Source: JACKAQ01 sp020634975 [NCBI: Calditrichia bacterium] (GTDB lineage: Bacteria > Calditrichota > Calditrichia > RBG-13-44-9). Taken from it: a stretch of 64,000 bases of DNA. Below the pieces are notes generated by a model. It was given only the letters and a program-made list of their open reading frames with translations. It did not search any database and had not been told where the DNA came from. The stretch lies in NCBI GenBank assembly GCA_020634975.1, contig JACKAQ010000001.1, forward strand, positions 62,001-126,000. The letters run 5' to 3'. The position numbers were made by a program, and so were the translations under genes. How positions within the stretch are numbered: the first letter of the stretch is position 1; the number at the start of each line of letters is the position of its first letter. Below, one piece after another: positions 44,634-53,821 of the stretch.

Positions 44634-45755
44634 TTAGAGATAAATCTCGTCCCTGATATCAACAAATTTGCGGATGCTATCGGCGATAAACGTTATATCA
44701 GCTTTGTTCAATGCGGGATGCACCGGCAGGCTCAAACACCTTTTTGCAATTTTTTCAGCAACCGGTAAAGACTTGTTTATTTTATTTTTATATGCTTCCT
44801 GAAGATGGGGCGGAATGGGATAATGCACCATCGTTGGGATTCCGTTCCATTTCAAATATTCCTGCAATTCGTCCCGCCGTTCGCTCTGGATGACAAATTG
44901 ATGCCAAACCGGCTTCAAATAATCCGGGTACAATGGCAGCGAAATTTCCGGCTCGAATTCAAATAAATTTTTCAAATAAAACGCCGCAATTTGCTGGCGA
45001 TGTTTGTTCCACTGCGCCAGTCGCTTCAGTTTTATGCGCAAAAACGCAGCTTGCAATTCATCCAGCCGGCTGTTATTTCCCTGAACCACATGCACATATT
45101 TTTTGGATGAACCATAATTGTGCAACAACCGGAGTTTTTCTGCCAAAGCGTCGTCGTTGGTGGTAATGGCGCCGCCATCGCCCAGCGCGCCGAGGTTTTT
45201 CACCGGATAAAAACTGAATGCTGCGGCATCGCCCAACGTACCGACAGGCTTATCCCGATAACATGCGCCGTGTGCCTGAGCGGCATCCTCAATCACCTTA
45301 AGTTTATGTTTTTTAGCGAGTTGCCAAACATGTTCCATTTCCACAGGCTGTCCGTACAAATGCACGACAATGATCGCTTTGGTTTTTGGCGTGATCGCAT
45401 CGTAAATCTGTTTCACATTAATATTGTAGGTCAATTCATCCGCATCCACCGGAACGGGTGTTGCCCCAACTTCGCTAACCGCCAGCCATGTGGCAATAAA
45501 CGTATGCGCCGGGACAATCACTTCATCGCCCGGACCAATGCTGTATGCGCGCAAAATCAGCTTGATCGCTTCTAATCCGTTGCCGACGCCGATGGCATGT
45601 CTGGCGCCGCAACATTCAGCGAACTCTTTTTCGAATGCGGCGAGTTCATCCCCCATAATAAACCAATTGGATGCCAAAACGCGCTGGAATGCCGCGGTTA
45701 ACTCAGCCTGCAATTCGAGGTGAGTTTGTTGAATATCAGTAAACTGTATTGCCAT
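44634..45755 (-). CDS. PLP-dependent 3-keto-sugar aminotransferase, FdtB/QdtB-like
   Basis: The 373-residue DegT-family enzyme has the PLP lysine in [15 protein letters not shown] near 183, EDAAQAHG near 160 and the N-terminal block [13 protein letters not shown]. Together with the ketoisomerase encoded upstream, with which it overlaps by 20 bases, it matches the FdtA-FdtB or QdtA-QdtB pair. That pair converts dTDP-4-keto-6-deoxyglucose into dTDP-3-amino-3,6-dideoxy-galactose or -glucose. A free 3-amino group is normally N-acylated next, and a candidate acyl pathway starts 1.1 kb away on the other strand. The family differs from the aminotransferase at 2908. Confidence 0.9.
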   Translation of the reverse strand: MAIQFTDIQQTHLELQAELTAAFQRVLASNWFIMGDELAAFEKEFAECCGARHAIGVGNGLEAIKLILRAYSIGPGDEVIVPAHTFIATWLAVSEVGATPVPVDADELTYNINVKQIYDAITPKTKAIIVVHLYGQPVEMEHVWQLAKKHKLKVIEDAAQAHGACYRDKPVGTLGDAAAFSFYPVKNLGALGDGGAITTNDDALAEKLRLLHNYGSSKKYVHVVQGNNSRLDELQAAFLRIKLKRLAQWNKHRQQIAAFYLKNLFEFEPEISLPLYPDYLKPVWHQFVIQSERRDELQEYLKWNGIPTMVHYPIPPHLQEAYKNKINKSLPVAEKIAKRCLSLPVHPALNKADITFIADSIRKFVDIRDEIYL

Positions 45756-46203
45756 TTTGCTCCCTTATCGCACGTTTAAATTCTTCGTGCTCACGGTAAT
45801 AATCTGATTCTTCGTAATATTCCGAAGCAAGCACCAGACACACCGAGCCGGATGAAAAATTGTCGATATATCGCCAAACCATGTTGGGAATGTAAAGTCC
45901 ATAATATGAACGATTTAGGTGGTATGTTTCCTGGCGATGGCCATTGTCCACATGCACATCAAAACTACCGGACATGGCGATCAACAGTTGATGCAGATCT
46001 TTGTGTGCATGTCCGCCGCGATCGGCACCGCCGGGAACGTCATACAAATAATACACTCGTTTGATATCGAAAGGAATGTGATGCTGTCCCTCAATAAAAG
46101 TGAGGTTCCCGCGCCGGTCGTGCACAATTGGAAAATCAACAATTTTACAACTATTTTGAACCGTGACCGTTTTGGGTGTAGATGTAATTTTGATATCTTC
46201 CAT
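45736..46203 (-). CDS. dTDP-sugar 3,4-ketoisomerase, FdtA/QdtA-like cupin
   Basis: The 155-residue single-domain cupin shows the WxcM/FdtA pattern: [24 protein letters not shown] near 28-51, [17 protein letters not shown] with two catalytic-type His near 62-66, and a C-terminal [11 protein letters not shown]. These enzymes shift the keto group of dTDP-4-keto-6-deoxyglucose from C4 to C3. GAGGG precedes the ATG. It overlaps the aminotransferase gene, a common arrangement for this pair, and begins nine bases after the short MerR gene. Product stereochemistry (galacto or gluco) cannot be read. Confidence 0.9.
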   Translation of the reverse strand: MEDIKITSTPKTVTVQNSCKIVDFPIVHDRRGNLTFIEGQHHIPFDIKRVYYLYDVPGGADRGGHAHKDLHQLLIAMSGSFDVHVDNGHRQETYHLNRSYYGLYIPNMVWRYIDNFSSGSVCLVLASEYYEESDYYREHEEFKRAIREQNGNTVY

Positions 46204-46212
46204 GATACCCTC

Positions 46213-46491
46213 TTATCTGTTTCTCGCGGAAATATTTAAGCGGTTTTTTGCACCGTTGATGCTATACAATTCCTCTTTTAGAAGGAACCGTATCTCCAAT
46301 AATTTCCGTATGTTATGATCGTCGTATAAGCGATGGCCGCCTTTACTGCGATACGGATTCAGGTAGCCTTCAAATTCTTTTTCCCAATAGCGCAGCGTGT
46401 GCGGTGAAATGCTCAGTAATTCGCAAACTTCCCTGACCTTCAACAACTCTGCCTGATCAACGTTCATAGTCACCCTAACAATTTCGTCCAT
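46213..46491 (-). CDS. Short MerR-type helix-turn-helix regulator
   Basis: It has about 92 residues from the ATG at 46491 (46527 and 46467 are alternatives). A winged MerR helix-turn-helix is clear: KVREVCELLSISPHTLRYWEKEF, then the wing YRSKGGHRLYDDHNIRKLLEIRFLL. The protein ends soon after, with no coiled coil or effector-binding domain, so it probably senses no small molecule itself. It heads the minus-strand sugar operon and faces the divergent acyl cassette, ideal for regulating both. Similar short MerR genes (RacA/HTH_17-like) occur in polysaccharide loci. Confidence 0.85.
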   Translation of the reverse strand: MDEIVRVTMNVDQAELLKVREVCELLSISPHTLRYWEKEFEGYLNPYRSKGGHRLYDDHNIRKLLEIRFLLKEELYSINGAKNRLNISARNR

Positions 46492-46899
46492 GAAAAATTG
46501 GCCTTTCACTCTAACTTTCTTCAACATTCGGCGAACTTTTGCGGGACTTTAACACACCCTGACATATCCGTGAATTTTTATTTTTCGACCGGAAGAATAA
46601 CGATTCGCGGTAGTGATACTCAGCTATCTAAGATAAATAATAACAACACTTTAATAACAGGTGTCGATTTGATTGCCGAGAACCGGAATCCGATTTCACG
46701 CTCTGGTTTTGCAAATTTCGGAACAAAAACAACCAATTTTTCACCAAATTCCCCAACCGGAGTGCGATGCTGTTTTTCAAAAAAATAGTTCAAGATACTT
46801 TTGAGGTATGTCGTTAATGATTCCAAAAATAACAGGATGAATCGCTGCAATGCAACATGCAGCAACCGGATTTAACAGGAATTATGGAGGATTCTATAG
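46492..46899. other. Divergent promoter region between sugar operon and acyl cassette
   Basis: About 400 bases with no coding signal on either strand. It must contain the promoters of both operons, but I cannot single out convincing -35/-10 pairs. AT-rich runs near 46590-46650 and 46790-46830 are the likeliest places. GGAGG at its right end serves the first acyl carrier gene. Confidence 0.5.
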
Positions 46900-47214
46900 A
46901 TGGAACAACCGCTCATTCTCGAAATCATTCAGGATACATTCGACAGCCTGCAACGGGTTGGCTTGCTCGAAAACCGCGTTATTACAGATGATAACACCAT
47001 TCTGCTCGGTGCGGGATCGCCGCTCGATTCCATCGGGTTCGTAACGTTCATCACCGAATTGGAAGACCGGGTTGTCAGCCAGGGCGATGCGCCGGATTTT
47101 GCGCTGGTGCTCAGCGAAATCCACGATTTTAACGCGGATGCGAAGCATTTGACCACCGGCACGCTCGCCAAATACATTGGTCACGCCACCGGAAAAACGG
47201 AAGCCGCTGAATAA
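46900..47214 (+). CDS. Acyl carrier protein-like protein, cassette ACP 1
   Basis: The 104-residue helical protein carries SPLDSIGFVTFITELED near residue 39, where the Ser of DSI is the expected 4-phosphopantetheine site; helix II after it starts the acidic recognition surface. It is longer than housekeeping AcpP and more like stand-alone carrier proteins of secondary pathways. GGAGG lies nine bases before the ATG. It opens the plus-strand cassette, and its stop overlaps the SDR start by one base (TAATG), so the two are translated together. Confidence 0.85.
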   Translation: MEQPLILEIIQDTFDSLQRVGLLENRVITDDNTILLGAGSPLDSIGFVTFITELEDRVVSQGDAPDFALVLSEIHDFNADAKHLTTGTLAKYIGHATGKTEAAE

Positions 47215-47921
47215 TGACAGACGGGCAAACCATGGCAATTACCGGCACCAGCAAAGGCTTGGGGCGGGCAATCGCTGAATTCTATTTGCAAAAAGGATTC
47301 CGGGTTGCCGGATGCAGCCGCAGCGACGCGACGCTGGCACACGATAATTATCACCACAGCGCAGTGGATGTGACCGACGAAGCCGCCGTTGCCCGCTGGA
47401 TTCGCACGGTGAAATCGCATTTCGGGCACATCGACGTGCTGATTTGCAACGCCGGCAGCGCACCCGCAACCCTGCTCCTCACAATGACGCCGGGGAAAAC
47501 CCTCGATAACGTTTTGCGAACCAACGTGATGGGCACATTTTTCGCCGCACGCGAAGCCGCAAAAGTGATGATGCGCCAAAAATCCGGGCGAATTATCACG
47601 GTTTCGTCGATGGCGGTTGGATTACACCAGATTGGAACGTCGGCGTACGCCGCATCGAAAAGCGCAATTGTTGAAACCACCAAAATTCTCGCGAAAGAAT
47701 TGGCGGAATTTGGGGTGACGGCAAATGTGATCGCACCGTCGATGGTGATGACCGATGCGGTGGACGCACTCGGCGAAGCTGTCATCGCAAAAGCGTTGAA
47801 CGATCTCACGCTGAAACGCACGCTGAGCATCGATGAAATTTGCAATGTTATCACATTTTTGATCGCGCCGGAAAGCGCGTGCATCACCGGACAAGTGTTG
47901 CAAATGGGACTGGTCAGTTGA
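47214..47921 (+). CDS. SDR-family oxidoreductase, 3-oxoacyl-ACP reductase-like
   Basis: The 235-residue short-chain dehydrogenase has the cofactor motif TGTSKGLG (residues 10-17), NAG near 83, the catalytic Ser in TVSSMAVG near 133 and YAASK near 147. Cassette context (ACP before, KAS III after) suggests NADPH-dependent reduction of a 3-oxoacyl-ACP, as FabG does, but sugar or hydroxyacid substrates are possible. It is coupled to ACP 1 by a TAATG overlap and followed after 19 bases by a metallo-beta-lactamase-fold gene. Confidence 0.88.
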   Translation: MTDGQTMAITGTSKGLGRAIAEFYLQKGFRVAGCSRSDATLAHDNYHHSAVDVTDEAAVARWIRTVKSHFGHIDVLICNAGSAPATLLLTMTPGKTLDNVLRTNVMGTFFAAREAAKVMMRQKSGRIITVSSMAVGLHQIGTSAYAASKSAIVETTKILAKELAEFGVTANVIAPSMVMTDAVDALGEAVIAKALNDLTLKRTLSIDEICNVITFLIAPESACITGQVLQMGLVS

Positions 47922-47940
47922 CCGTCAAAAGGAGTTGAAC

Positions 47941-48630
47941 GTGGCTTTTTTCAGCACAATTGGGAATTTTGAAATTATCACCATCCCGAATGGCGCATGG
48001 CGGCAGAATTGTTATGTCGTTCGCCACACTCCCGCAAATCATGCAATTGTGGTTGATCCGGGCAGTGATGCTCAAGCAATCATCGCTGCGCTGAAAAATA
48101 CCGGTGCGAGTTTGCAACATATACTGCTCACCCATGCGCATCACGATCATGTGGGCGCGGCTGCGGAAATCTGCCGCGAATTCGATTTGCCCTGCACGCT
48201 GCATTCGGATGATCTGCGGCTGCTCCGGCATGCGCCATTGTATGCGTTGCGGTTCGAAGGCAAAACCATCGATGTGCCAAAAAATTGTCAAACGTTCGAT
48301 CAAATTTCGCCCATCGAGTTTGGCGGAAACGCTGTTTCCGTGATCCACACGCCCGGACACACGCGCGGCAGCGTGGCAATTGCGTTCGACAATTTCATTT
48401 TTACTGGCGATACGCTGATGAAAAATCACCTCGGCAGAACCGATTTGCCCGGCGGCGACCGCGAAACATTACTGCGCTCGGTCGATGCGATTTGTGAAAA
48501 CGCATCGCCGGATACCGTAATTTTTCCCGGGCACGGTCCGCAGTGGACCATCGGTGAAGCAAAAATATGGCTGGCGGCAAACGATTTCTCCGCAGAAACC
48601 CGTACTGCAGAATTCGCCGGACAGTTTTAA
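47941..48630 (+). CDS. Metallo-beta-lactamase-fold hydrolase, glyoxalase II-like, intact metal site
   Basis: The 229-residue protein starts at GTG 47941 (AAAGGAG six bases upstream). Complete binuclear metal ligands are seen: THAHHDH near 66-72, HTPGHT near 138-143, the bridging Asp in FTGDTL near 160 and the last His in FPGHGP near 200. Family members hydrolyse thioesters such as S-lactoylglutathione. Within this cassette, release or proofreading of acyl-ACP thioesters is the natural guess. A sequence-related copy with a broken site lies at 56285. Confidence 0.88.
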   Translation: MAFFSTIGNFEIITIPNGAWRQNCYVVRHTPANHAIVVDPGSDAQAIIAALKNTGASLQHILLTHAHHDHVGAAAEICREFDLPCTLHSDDLRLLRHAPLYALRFEGKTIDVPKNCQTFDQISPIEFGGNAVSVIHTPGHTRGSVAIAFDNFIFTGDTLMKNHLGRTDLPGGDRETLLRSVDAICENASPDTVIFPGHGPQWTIGEAKIWLAANDFSAETRTAEFAGQF

Positions 48631-48642
48631 AATAAAAAATTA

Positions 48643-48715
48643 GCCACGGAGACACAGAGAACACGGAGAAAAATATCTTCATTTAAGAACACTGTGCTCT
48701 CTGTGCATCTGTGGC
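48643..48715. repeat. Imperfect inverted-repeat element, REP/MITE-like
   Basis: Two 26-base arms beginning GCCACGGAGACACAGAGA and, on the opposite strand, GCCACAGATGCACAGAGA are separated by about 20 AT-rich bases. Similar GCCACAGAG-type elements occur as dispersed intergenic repeats in many environmental bacteria. It fills the gap between the hydrolase and KAS III genes and could fold into a long hairpin in the transcript, possibly tuning downstream expression. Confidence 0.75.
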
Positions 48716-48732
48716 AAGAAAATTGGAATAAA

Positions 48733-49734
48733 ATGACGGAAAAAGGAACATACGGCGTCGGGATAATCGGTGTGGGCAAATACATCCCGTCCAAAGCGAT
48801 GACCAACGCAACCGTAGCGGAACTCACCGGCATTCCCGCCGAAACCATCGAGCAGAAAACCGGTGTGCGCAACCGATTCATCGCTGCGGATGATGAAACG
48901 GCTTCGGGCATGTCCGCCGCCGCGCTCAATCAGGCGTTCGCAATGGCGCAAATTTCGCCGGAAGCGCTCGCGCAACTGGTCGTTTGCACCTTCACGGGCG
49001 ATTATGTGTATCCCGCAGTTGCCTGCAAAGTGCTCGATCTGGTCGGCGCAAAAAATGCCGGCGGATTCGATATTATGGCAAATTGCACCGGTTTTCAGGT
49101 TGGATTGGGCGTTGTTTCCGACCGGATGCTGGCGGATTCGTCCGTCGAAAATGGCGCGGTGATCGGCACGGCGCTGCAATCGCGATACATCAATTGGAAT
49201 GATCCCGATTCCGCCATTTATTTCGGTGACGGCGCCGGTGCAGCCATTCTCGGCAAAGTGCCGGAAGGTTACGGCATCATCGCGAACGAAATTTTTACAA
49301 ACGCAAAAGTATATGATTCTGTTCGGCTTAGGGGCGGCGGCTCCAGTTTCCCGATGCGCCCGGAAAACATCAACGACGGGCTGCAATATTACGAAATGAA
49401 CGGCATGGAAGTGTGGAAACAGGTCGTGCAATATCAGCCAAAAGTGATTCGCCGGGCGCTCGAAAAGGTTGGTAAAACCGTTGCGGACGTCGATTTTTTC
49501 ATTTTTCACCAGGCAAATTTACGACTAATCGAATATTTGATGGGCAAAATGAAACAGCCGATGAGCAAAACACACACAAACGTCGCGGAAATCGGGAATA
49601 CGGCGGATGCGTCGCTGGCCATCGCGCTTTGCGATGCGGTCACTGCAGGAAAAATCAAACGTGGCGATACGGTGGTCATCTCCGGCGTCGGCGCGGGATT
49701 CACCTTTGGCGCAACCGTGATCCGGTGGTTTTGA
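48733..49734 (+). CDS. KAS III-type 3-oxoacyl-ACP synthase (FabH-like)
   Basis: The 333-residue condensing enzyme has the FabH catalytic triad: Cys118 in MANCTGFQ, His259 in FFIFHQANLRLIEYL and Asn289 in EIGNTADAS. The N-terminal GVGKYIPSK and KTGVRNRF fit the family. FabH relatives condense an acyl-CoA with malonyl-ACP to start a chain, or transfer acyl groups to sugars or alcohols. In this cassette it would make a short 3-oxoacyl-ACP. The ATG at 48733 lacks a clear ribosome site and lies just past the repeat element. Its stop overlaps the next start (TGATG). Confidence 0.92.
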   Translation: MTEKGTYGVGIIGVGKYIPSKAMTNATVAELTGIPAETIEQKTGVRNRFIAADDETASGMSAAALNQAFAMAQISPEALAQLVVCTFTGDYVYPAVACKVLDLVGAKNAGGFDIMANCTGFQVGLGVVSDRMLADSSVENGAVIGTALQSRYINWNDPDSAIYFGDGAGAAILGKVPEGYGIIANEIFTNAKVYDSVRLRGGGSSFPMRPENINDGLQYYEMNGMEVWKQVVQYQPKVIRRALEKVGKTVADVDFFIFHQANLRLIEYLMGKMKQPMSKTHTNVAEIGNTADASLAIALCDAVTAGKIKRGDTVVISGVGAGFTFGATVIRWF

Positions 49735-50951
49735 TGAGCGAATCGCGGCAACATACCGCCATCGCGGGATTCAAAAATTTCGAAGATATTCGCGTCGGCG
49801 ATACGGCGGAATTCACCCACACGATCACCGAACGCGACGTGCAGGCGTTCGCCAATCTCACCGGCGATCACAACCCGCTGCACCTCGACAGCGCATTTGC
49901 GCAGGAATCCGGTTTTCGCCAGCCGGTGGTTTACGGGATGCTCTCCGCGTCGTTCATTTCCACGATGATCGGCATGTATATTCCCGGCAAAGGCGCGCTG
50001 TGGACCGGACAATCGCTGCAATTTTTGAACCCCGCGTATGTCGGCGATGTGCTGACCATCCGCGCGGAAGTTGCGCAGAAATCGCCCGCGAACCGCCTGC
50101 TGGTGCTAAAAATCGCGATTGAAAATCAACAAGGAAAAGCGCTGATCACCGGCGAATCAACCGTGAAAATGCTGGAAATAAAAATGAAAAAAGCAACGCC
50201 GGAAGACGGCACACAAACCATTTTGATCACCGGCGGCAGCCGGGGAATCGGTGCGGCGACCGCAAAGCTGCTGGCTGCGGACGGACATCGCATTGTCATA
50301 AATTATGCAAATGCAGAAGATGCCGCAAGTTCGCTCGTCCGGGAAATTAGTGACGCTGACGGCAAAGCCATCGCTATTCGCACGGATGTTTCGGATTCGG
50401 AGCAGGTTTCCGCGATGATCCGCGAAGCCGAATCGCAGTTTGGCGCGATCACCGCGATTGTCCATTGCGCGGCATCCGGCAGCGCGCTGCTGCCGTTCGA
50501 ATCGCTGGAATGGGCGCATTTCCAACGGCAAATCGATGTGCAATTGAAGGGCGCGTTCAACTGCATCAAAGCCATTTTGCCGGACATGATCGCCGCAAAA
50601 AGCGGCGCGATTGTGCTGCTCGGCTCCATCGCATCGGACAATGTGCCGCCCATAAACCAGAGTGATTATGTGGTTGCGAAGGCATCTGTTTCATCGTTTG
50701 CAAAAAATCTGGCAGCGGAACTGGGTCCAAAAGGCATTCGCGTAAACACGGTCGCACCGGGAATGACCCAAACCGCGATGATCGCCGGATTGCCGGAAAA
50801 AGCCCGGATGCTCGCCAAAATGCAATCGCCGCTGCGGCGACTGGCGGAACCGGAAGACATTGCCAATGCAATCCGGTTTTTGCTGAGCCAGCAGGCGCAA
50901 CACATTACCGGCGAAACGATTCGCGTATCCGGCGGCGCAGTGATGCTGTAA
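49734..50951 (+). CDS. MaoC-like hydratase fused to SDR reductase
   Basis: The 405-residue protein joins two enzymes. Residues 1-145 are a MaoC hot-dog domain with the hydratase signature LTGDHNPLHLD near 43 and the VVYGML helix. Residues about 160-405 are an SDR reductase with TGGSRGIGAA near 165, catalytic Ser in LLGSIASD near 298 and YVVAK near 312. Together they could interconvert enoyl, 3-hydroxy and 3-oxo acyl thioesters. Such MaoC-SDR fusions are uncommon; the order is collinear with reduction and dehydration chemistry. Translation is coupled to the synthase gene by TGATG. No stop or restart separates the two domains. Confidence 0.9.
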   Translation: MSESRQHTAIAGFKNFEDIRVGDTAEFTHTITERDVQAFANLTGDHNPLHLDSAFAQESGFRQPVVYGMLSASFISTMIGMYIPGKGALWTGQSLQFLNPAYVGDVLTIRAEVAQKSPANRLLVLKIAIENQQGKALITGESTVKMLEIKMKKATPEDGTQTILITGGSRGIGAATAKLLAADGHRIVINYANAEDAASSLVREISDADGKAIAIRTDVSDSEQVSAMIREAESQFGAITAIVHCAASGSALLPFESLEWAHFQRQIDVQLKGAFNCIKAILPDMIAAKSGAIVLLGSIASDNVPPINQSDYVVAKASVSSFAKNLAAELGPKGIRVNTVAPGMTQTAMIAGLPEKARMLAKMQSPLRRLAEPEDIANAIRFLLSQQAQHITGETIRVSGGAVML

Positions 50952-50961
50952 AAAAGCGGTC

Positions 50962-50981
50962 ATTCCTGCGCAGGCAGGAAT
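50962..50981. repeat. Short palindromic repeat (REP-like hairpin)
   Basis: ATTCCTGC and GCAGGAAT pair perfectly around a four-base loop in the gap before the methyltransferase gene. The surrounding GTCATTCCTGCGCAGG text resembles a widespread dispersed bacterial palindrome. It lacks a T-run, so it is not a typical terminator. Confidence 0.65.
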
Positions 50982-51028
50982 CTCCAGAATCAGTAAATAA
51001 AAAACACAATATAAACAACGAGTTAGTC

Positions 51029-51967
51029 ATGATTGAATTTGCCACAAAACAGGACGTTTACCCAAATTTCTCGAAAATTGTGGACATCGTTTCCGCGCAA
51101 AATCCGTTGCAGAAAAAGAGCATCCGTAATTTTGTCAACCGTCAGGATGAGCGCTATTGGGATTTCGCCGAAAACCTCTGCAAACAGCTCCGCCGGAGCT
51201 ATCTGACCACCGACGAAGAATGGGCGGAAGCCGCGCGATCGTATAATTGCACCTGCAAGGAAATTTTGCACCTGCAAATCAGATTTCAGGAAACGGGCGT
51301 TTATCCAACCGAAAACGCCGGTGCTGCCAACGAAAATGTGTATTCGCAGGACAGCAAAATGCGGGCATACATCGTCGGACTGCTGTTTTCGTATCTGTTC
51401 TGGCCAAATCATTACCAGATGTTTGCGTTTTTTCAGGATCATCTCGCGACAATTCCGGTATCGGATTGCCTCGAAGTTGGTGTTGGTCACGGGTTGTTCA
51501 CCACGGAAGTGAAGCATCGCTATCCCGGCGCGAACATGACCTGGATCGACATCAGCAAAACCTCGCTGGAACTGGCGACTGATATGCTCGGCACATTTGA
51601 CATCAATCCGGCGGAAGTGCACGCTATCCACGGCGACTACCTCAAAACCGATCTCGGCGACCGGAAATTTGACTTCCTGATCATGGGCGAAGTGCTCGAA
51701 CATGTGGACGATGCACCGGGATTTATGGCACGCGCTTATCAATTACTTCGTCCCGGCGGACGGATTTTTATGTCCACCTGTGCGAATTGTCCGGCTGTTG
51801 ATCACGTGTATCATTTCCACAACATCAATGAAATCAGAAATTTAGTGCGCAATGCCGGATTGACGATTGTCGATGATCTGGCCCTCCCGGCGGATCCGGT
51901 GGACGAATCGGAATGGGAAAAGAAACTCGTGACGATCAATTATTGCGGCATTTTTGGACGGGAATAA
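51029..51967 (+). CDS. SAM-dependent class I methyltransferase
   Basis: Of 312 residues, the C-terminal two-thirds are a Rossmann methyltransferase: motif I LEVGVGHGLF near 150, the acidic residue of motif II in WIDIS near 175, HGDYLK near 205, MGEVLEHVDD near 222 and LLRPGGRIFMST near 242. The N-terminal 130 residues are helical with no family I recognise, and may bind the carrier protein or substrate. In the acyl cassette, O- or C-methylation of a hydroxyacyl-ACP is likely; an equivalent vioM step is known for acylated viosamine. It is followed by the FkbH-like gene after 18 bases. Confidence 0.85.
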   Translation: MIEFATKQDVYPNFSKIVDIVSAQNPLQKKSIRNFVNRQDERYWDFAENLCKQLRRSYLTTDEEWAEAARSYNCTCKEILHLQIRFQETGVYPTENAGAANENVYSQDSKMRAYIVGLLFSYLFWPNHYQMFAFFQDHLATIPVSDCLEVGVGHGLFTTEVKHRYPGANMTWIDISKTSLELATDMLGTFDINPAEVHAIHGDYLKTDLGDRKFDFLIMGEVLEHVDDAPGFMARAYQLLRPGGRIFMSTCANCPAVDHVYHFHNINEIRNLVRNAGLTIVDDLALPADPVDESEWEKKLVTINYCGIFGRE

Positions 51968-51985
51968 TTTTGGATGGAGAAACAC

Positions 51986-53821
51986 ATGGAATCAGTGAAC
52001 ACCTCCCAAATTGGGAAACGATTTGCACCGGATGCCGGTTACACCGATTATCTCGCGGCGGCGAACGCACTCAAAAATGATCCGGCTTTTGCGGAACTGA
52101 AACCGCTGAAAGTTGCCATTTTGCGGAATTTTACCATCGATCCGCTGCTGCCGGTGCTCACCTGCGAAATCGCTTCGACCGGACAGAAACCTGAATTTTA
52201 CGTCGGAAATTACGATACTATCGCCGGCGATGTGCTCAATCCGGACAGCCAATTGTATGCATTTGACCCGGATTTTATCATTTTGGCAAACTGGTTTGAC
52301 AATATTTCCCCGGCAATAGCACAGCGATTTTTGACGCTTTCCGGGAAAGAAGTTGCCGAAATTACCCGACAAATATTGGCTGAATTTGAAAATTATCTGC
52401 AAATTTTGGCGGAACGCACCAACGCGACCGTGCTGGTCAACAATTTTCCGCTGCCGCAATTTACGACGCTCGGCATTTTGGACGGGCAATCCGGGCGAAA
52501 CCATACCAATACTATTTTACTGCTAAATCTGGAAGTAATGGAAATTGTCAGCCGGTTTTCCAACGCATATCTGATCGATTTCATGGCAATTTCAGCGAGA
52601 ATCGGCAGCGCAAATGTTTTTGATGAGCGATACTGGCATATCGCCAAAGCACCGCTCAGCCGACACGCGCTGGTGCCGTTCGGGCAGGAATACGGCAAAT
52701 TTTTCCGGGCGCTTTCCGGCAAAACCCGCAAATGTCTGGTGCTGGATTGTGACAATACTTTATGGGGCGGCATCGTTGGAGAGGATGGCGCAGAGAATAT
52801 CCGCATCGGCACAACATTCCCCGGATCGTGCTTCCGCGATTTTCAGCAGGAAATCCTGAACCTGCAACAGCGCGGCGTGATTCTCACCATTTGCAGCAAA
52901 AACAACGAAAAAGATGTGCTCGATGTGCTGCACAATCACCCTGAAATGCGCATTCGCGAAGAACATCTGGCGACGTGGCAGATTAATTGGGACGACAAAG
53001 TAACCAACATCCGGCGCATTGCAGCAGATTTAAACATCGGGCTGGATAGCCTTGTTTTTATTGATGATAGCCCATACGAATGTGAACTGGTACGCAGTCA
53101 GTTGCCGGAAGTTGCGGTTCTGCAAGTGCCCAAAGAGCCGTCGCAGATGCGCAACGCGCTGAGTGCAGCGGCATTTTTTGATTCGCTAAATTTTTCCGGT
53201 GAGGATAAACAGCGTACCCAAATGTATCGCGACCAGGCGCAGCACAACCGACTGCGAACATCGGCGAATTCACTCGATGAATATTTGAAAAATCTGGAGA
53301 TGGTTGCGGACATTGGGCTGGCGGATGGCGTGAGTATTCCGCGAATTGCCCAACTCACCCAAAAGACCAACCAGTTCAACCTGACCACCCGGCGTTACGC
53401 CGAAGGCGACATCCGCCGGTTCGCAGAAAGTGCGGACAGTGACGTATTTTTCCTGCGTCTGTGCGACCGCATATCAGATCTGGGCATCATCGGTGCGGCG
53501 ATTGTCACTTATGACAATCTCACCGCCGATATCGATACTTTTTTACTGAGTTGTCGGGCAATCGGACGCGGAGCGGAGCGTGCGCTGCTGGCGCATATCG
53601 TCGAAAATGCCTGGCAAAAAGGGGCAATCCGCGTTCGCGGACGATACATCGCAACTGCGAAAAATAGCCAGGTTGCCAATTTTTATCCGGACAACGGGTT
53701 CACCGCCATCGAATCAGCCAACGGCGAAACAATTTGGGAGCTCACACCGGACGATCAACAGCCGAAATCAGCATTCATAAAAATTAACAAAATAACGCAG
53801 GAGCGCGAACATGCAATTTAG
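51986..53821 (+). CDS. FkbH-like HAD-IIIC protein with N-terminal and GNAT-like C-terminal domains
   Basis: The 611-residue protein has an N-terminal region (about 30-240, SGNH/hydrolase-like in other members), a HAD-IIIC domain with nucleophile motif LDCDNTLWGG (Asp254, Asp256), ICSKNN near 310 and IDDSPYE near 360, then a GNAT-like C-terminal domain. FkbH enzymes dephosphorylate 1,3-bisphosphoglycerate and load glyceryl onto an ACP, giving glycerate-derived extender units. The gene ends inside the start of ACP 2 (11-base overlap), a strong sign that this ACP is its partner. ATG 51986 has GGAG upstream; ATG 51974 is an alternative. Confidence 0.9.
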   Translation: MESVNTSQIGKRFAPDAGYTDYLAAANALKNDPAFAELKPLKVAILRNFTIDPLLPVLTCEIASTGQKPEFYVGNYDTIAGDVLNPDSQLYAFDPDFIILANWFDNISPAIAQRFLTLSGKEVAEITRQILAEFENYLQILAERTNATVLVNNFPLPQFTTLGILDGQSGRNHTNTILLLNLEVMEIVSRFSNAYLIDFMAISARIGSANVFDERYWHIAKAPLSRHALVPFGQEYGKFFRALSGKTRKCLVLDCDNTLWGGIVGEDGAENIRIGTTFPGSCFRDFQQEILNLQQRGVILTICSKNNEKDVLDVLHNHPEMRIREEHLATWQINWDDKVTNIRRIAADLNIGLDSLVFIDDSPYECELVRSQLPEVAVLQVPKEPSQMRNALSAAAFFDSLNFSGEDKQRTQMYRDQAQHNRLRTSANSLDEYLKNLEMVADIGLADGVSIPRIAQLTQKTNQFNLTTRRYAEGDIRRFAESADSDVFFLRLCDRISDLGIIGAAIVTYDNLTADIDTFLLSCRAIGRGAERALLAHIVENAWQKGAIRVRGRYIATAKNSQVANFYPDNGFTAIESANGETIWELTPDDQQPKSAFIKINKITQEREHAI

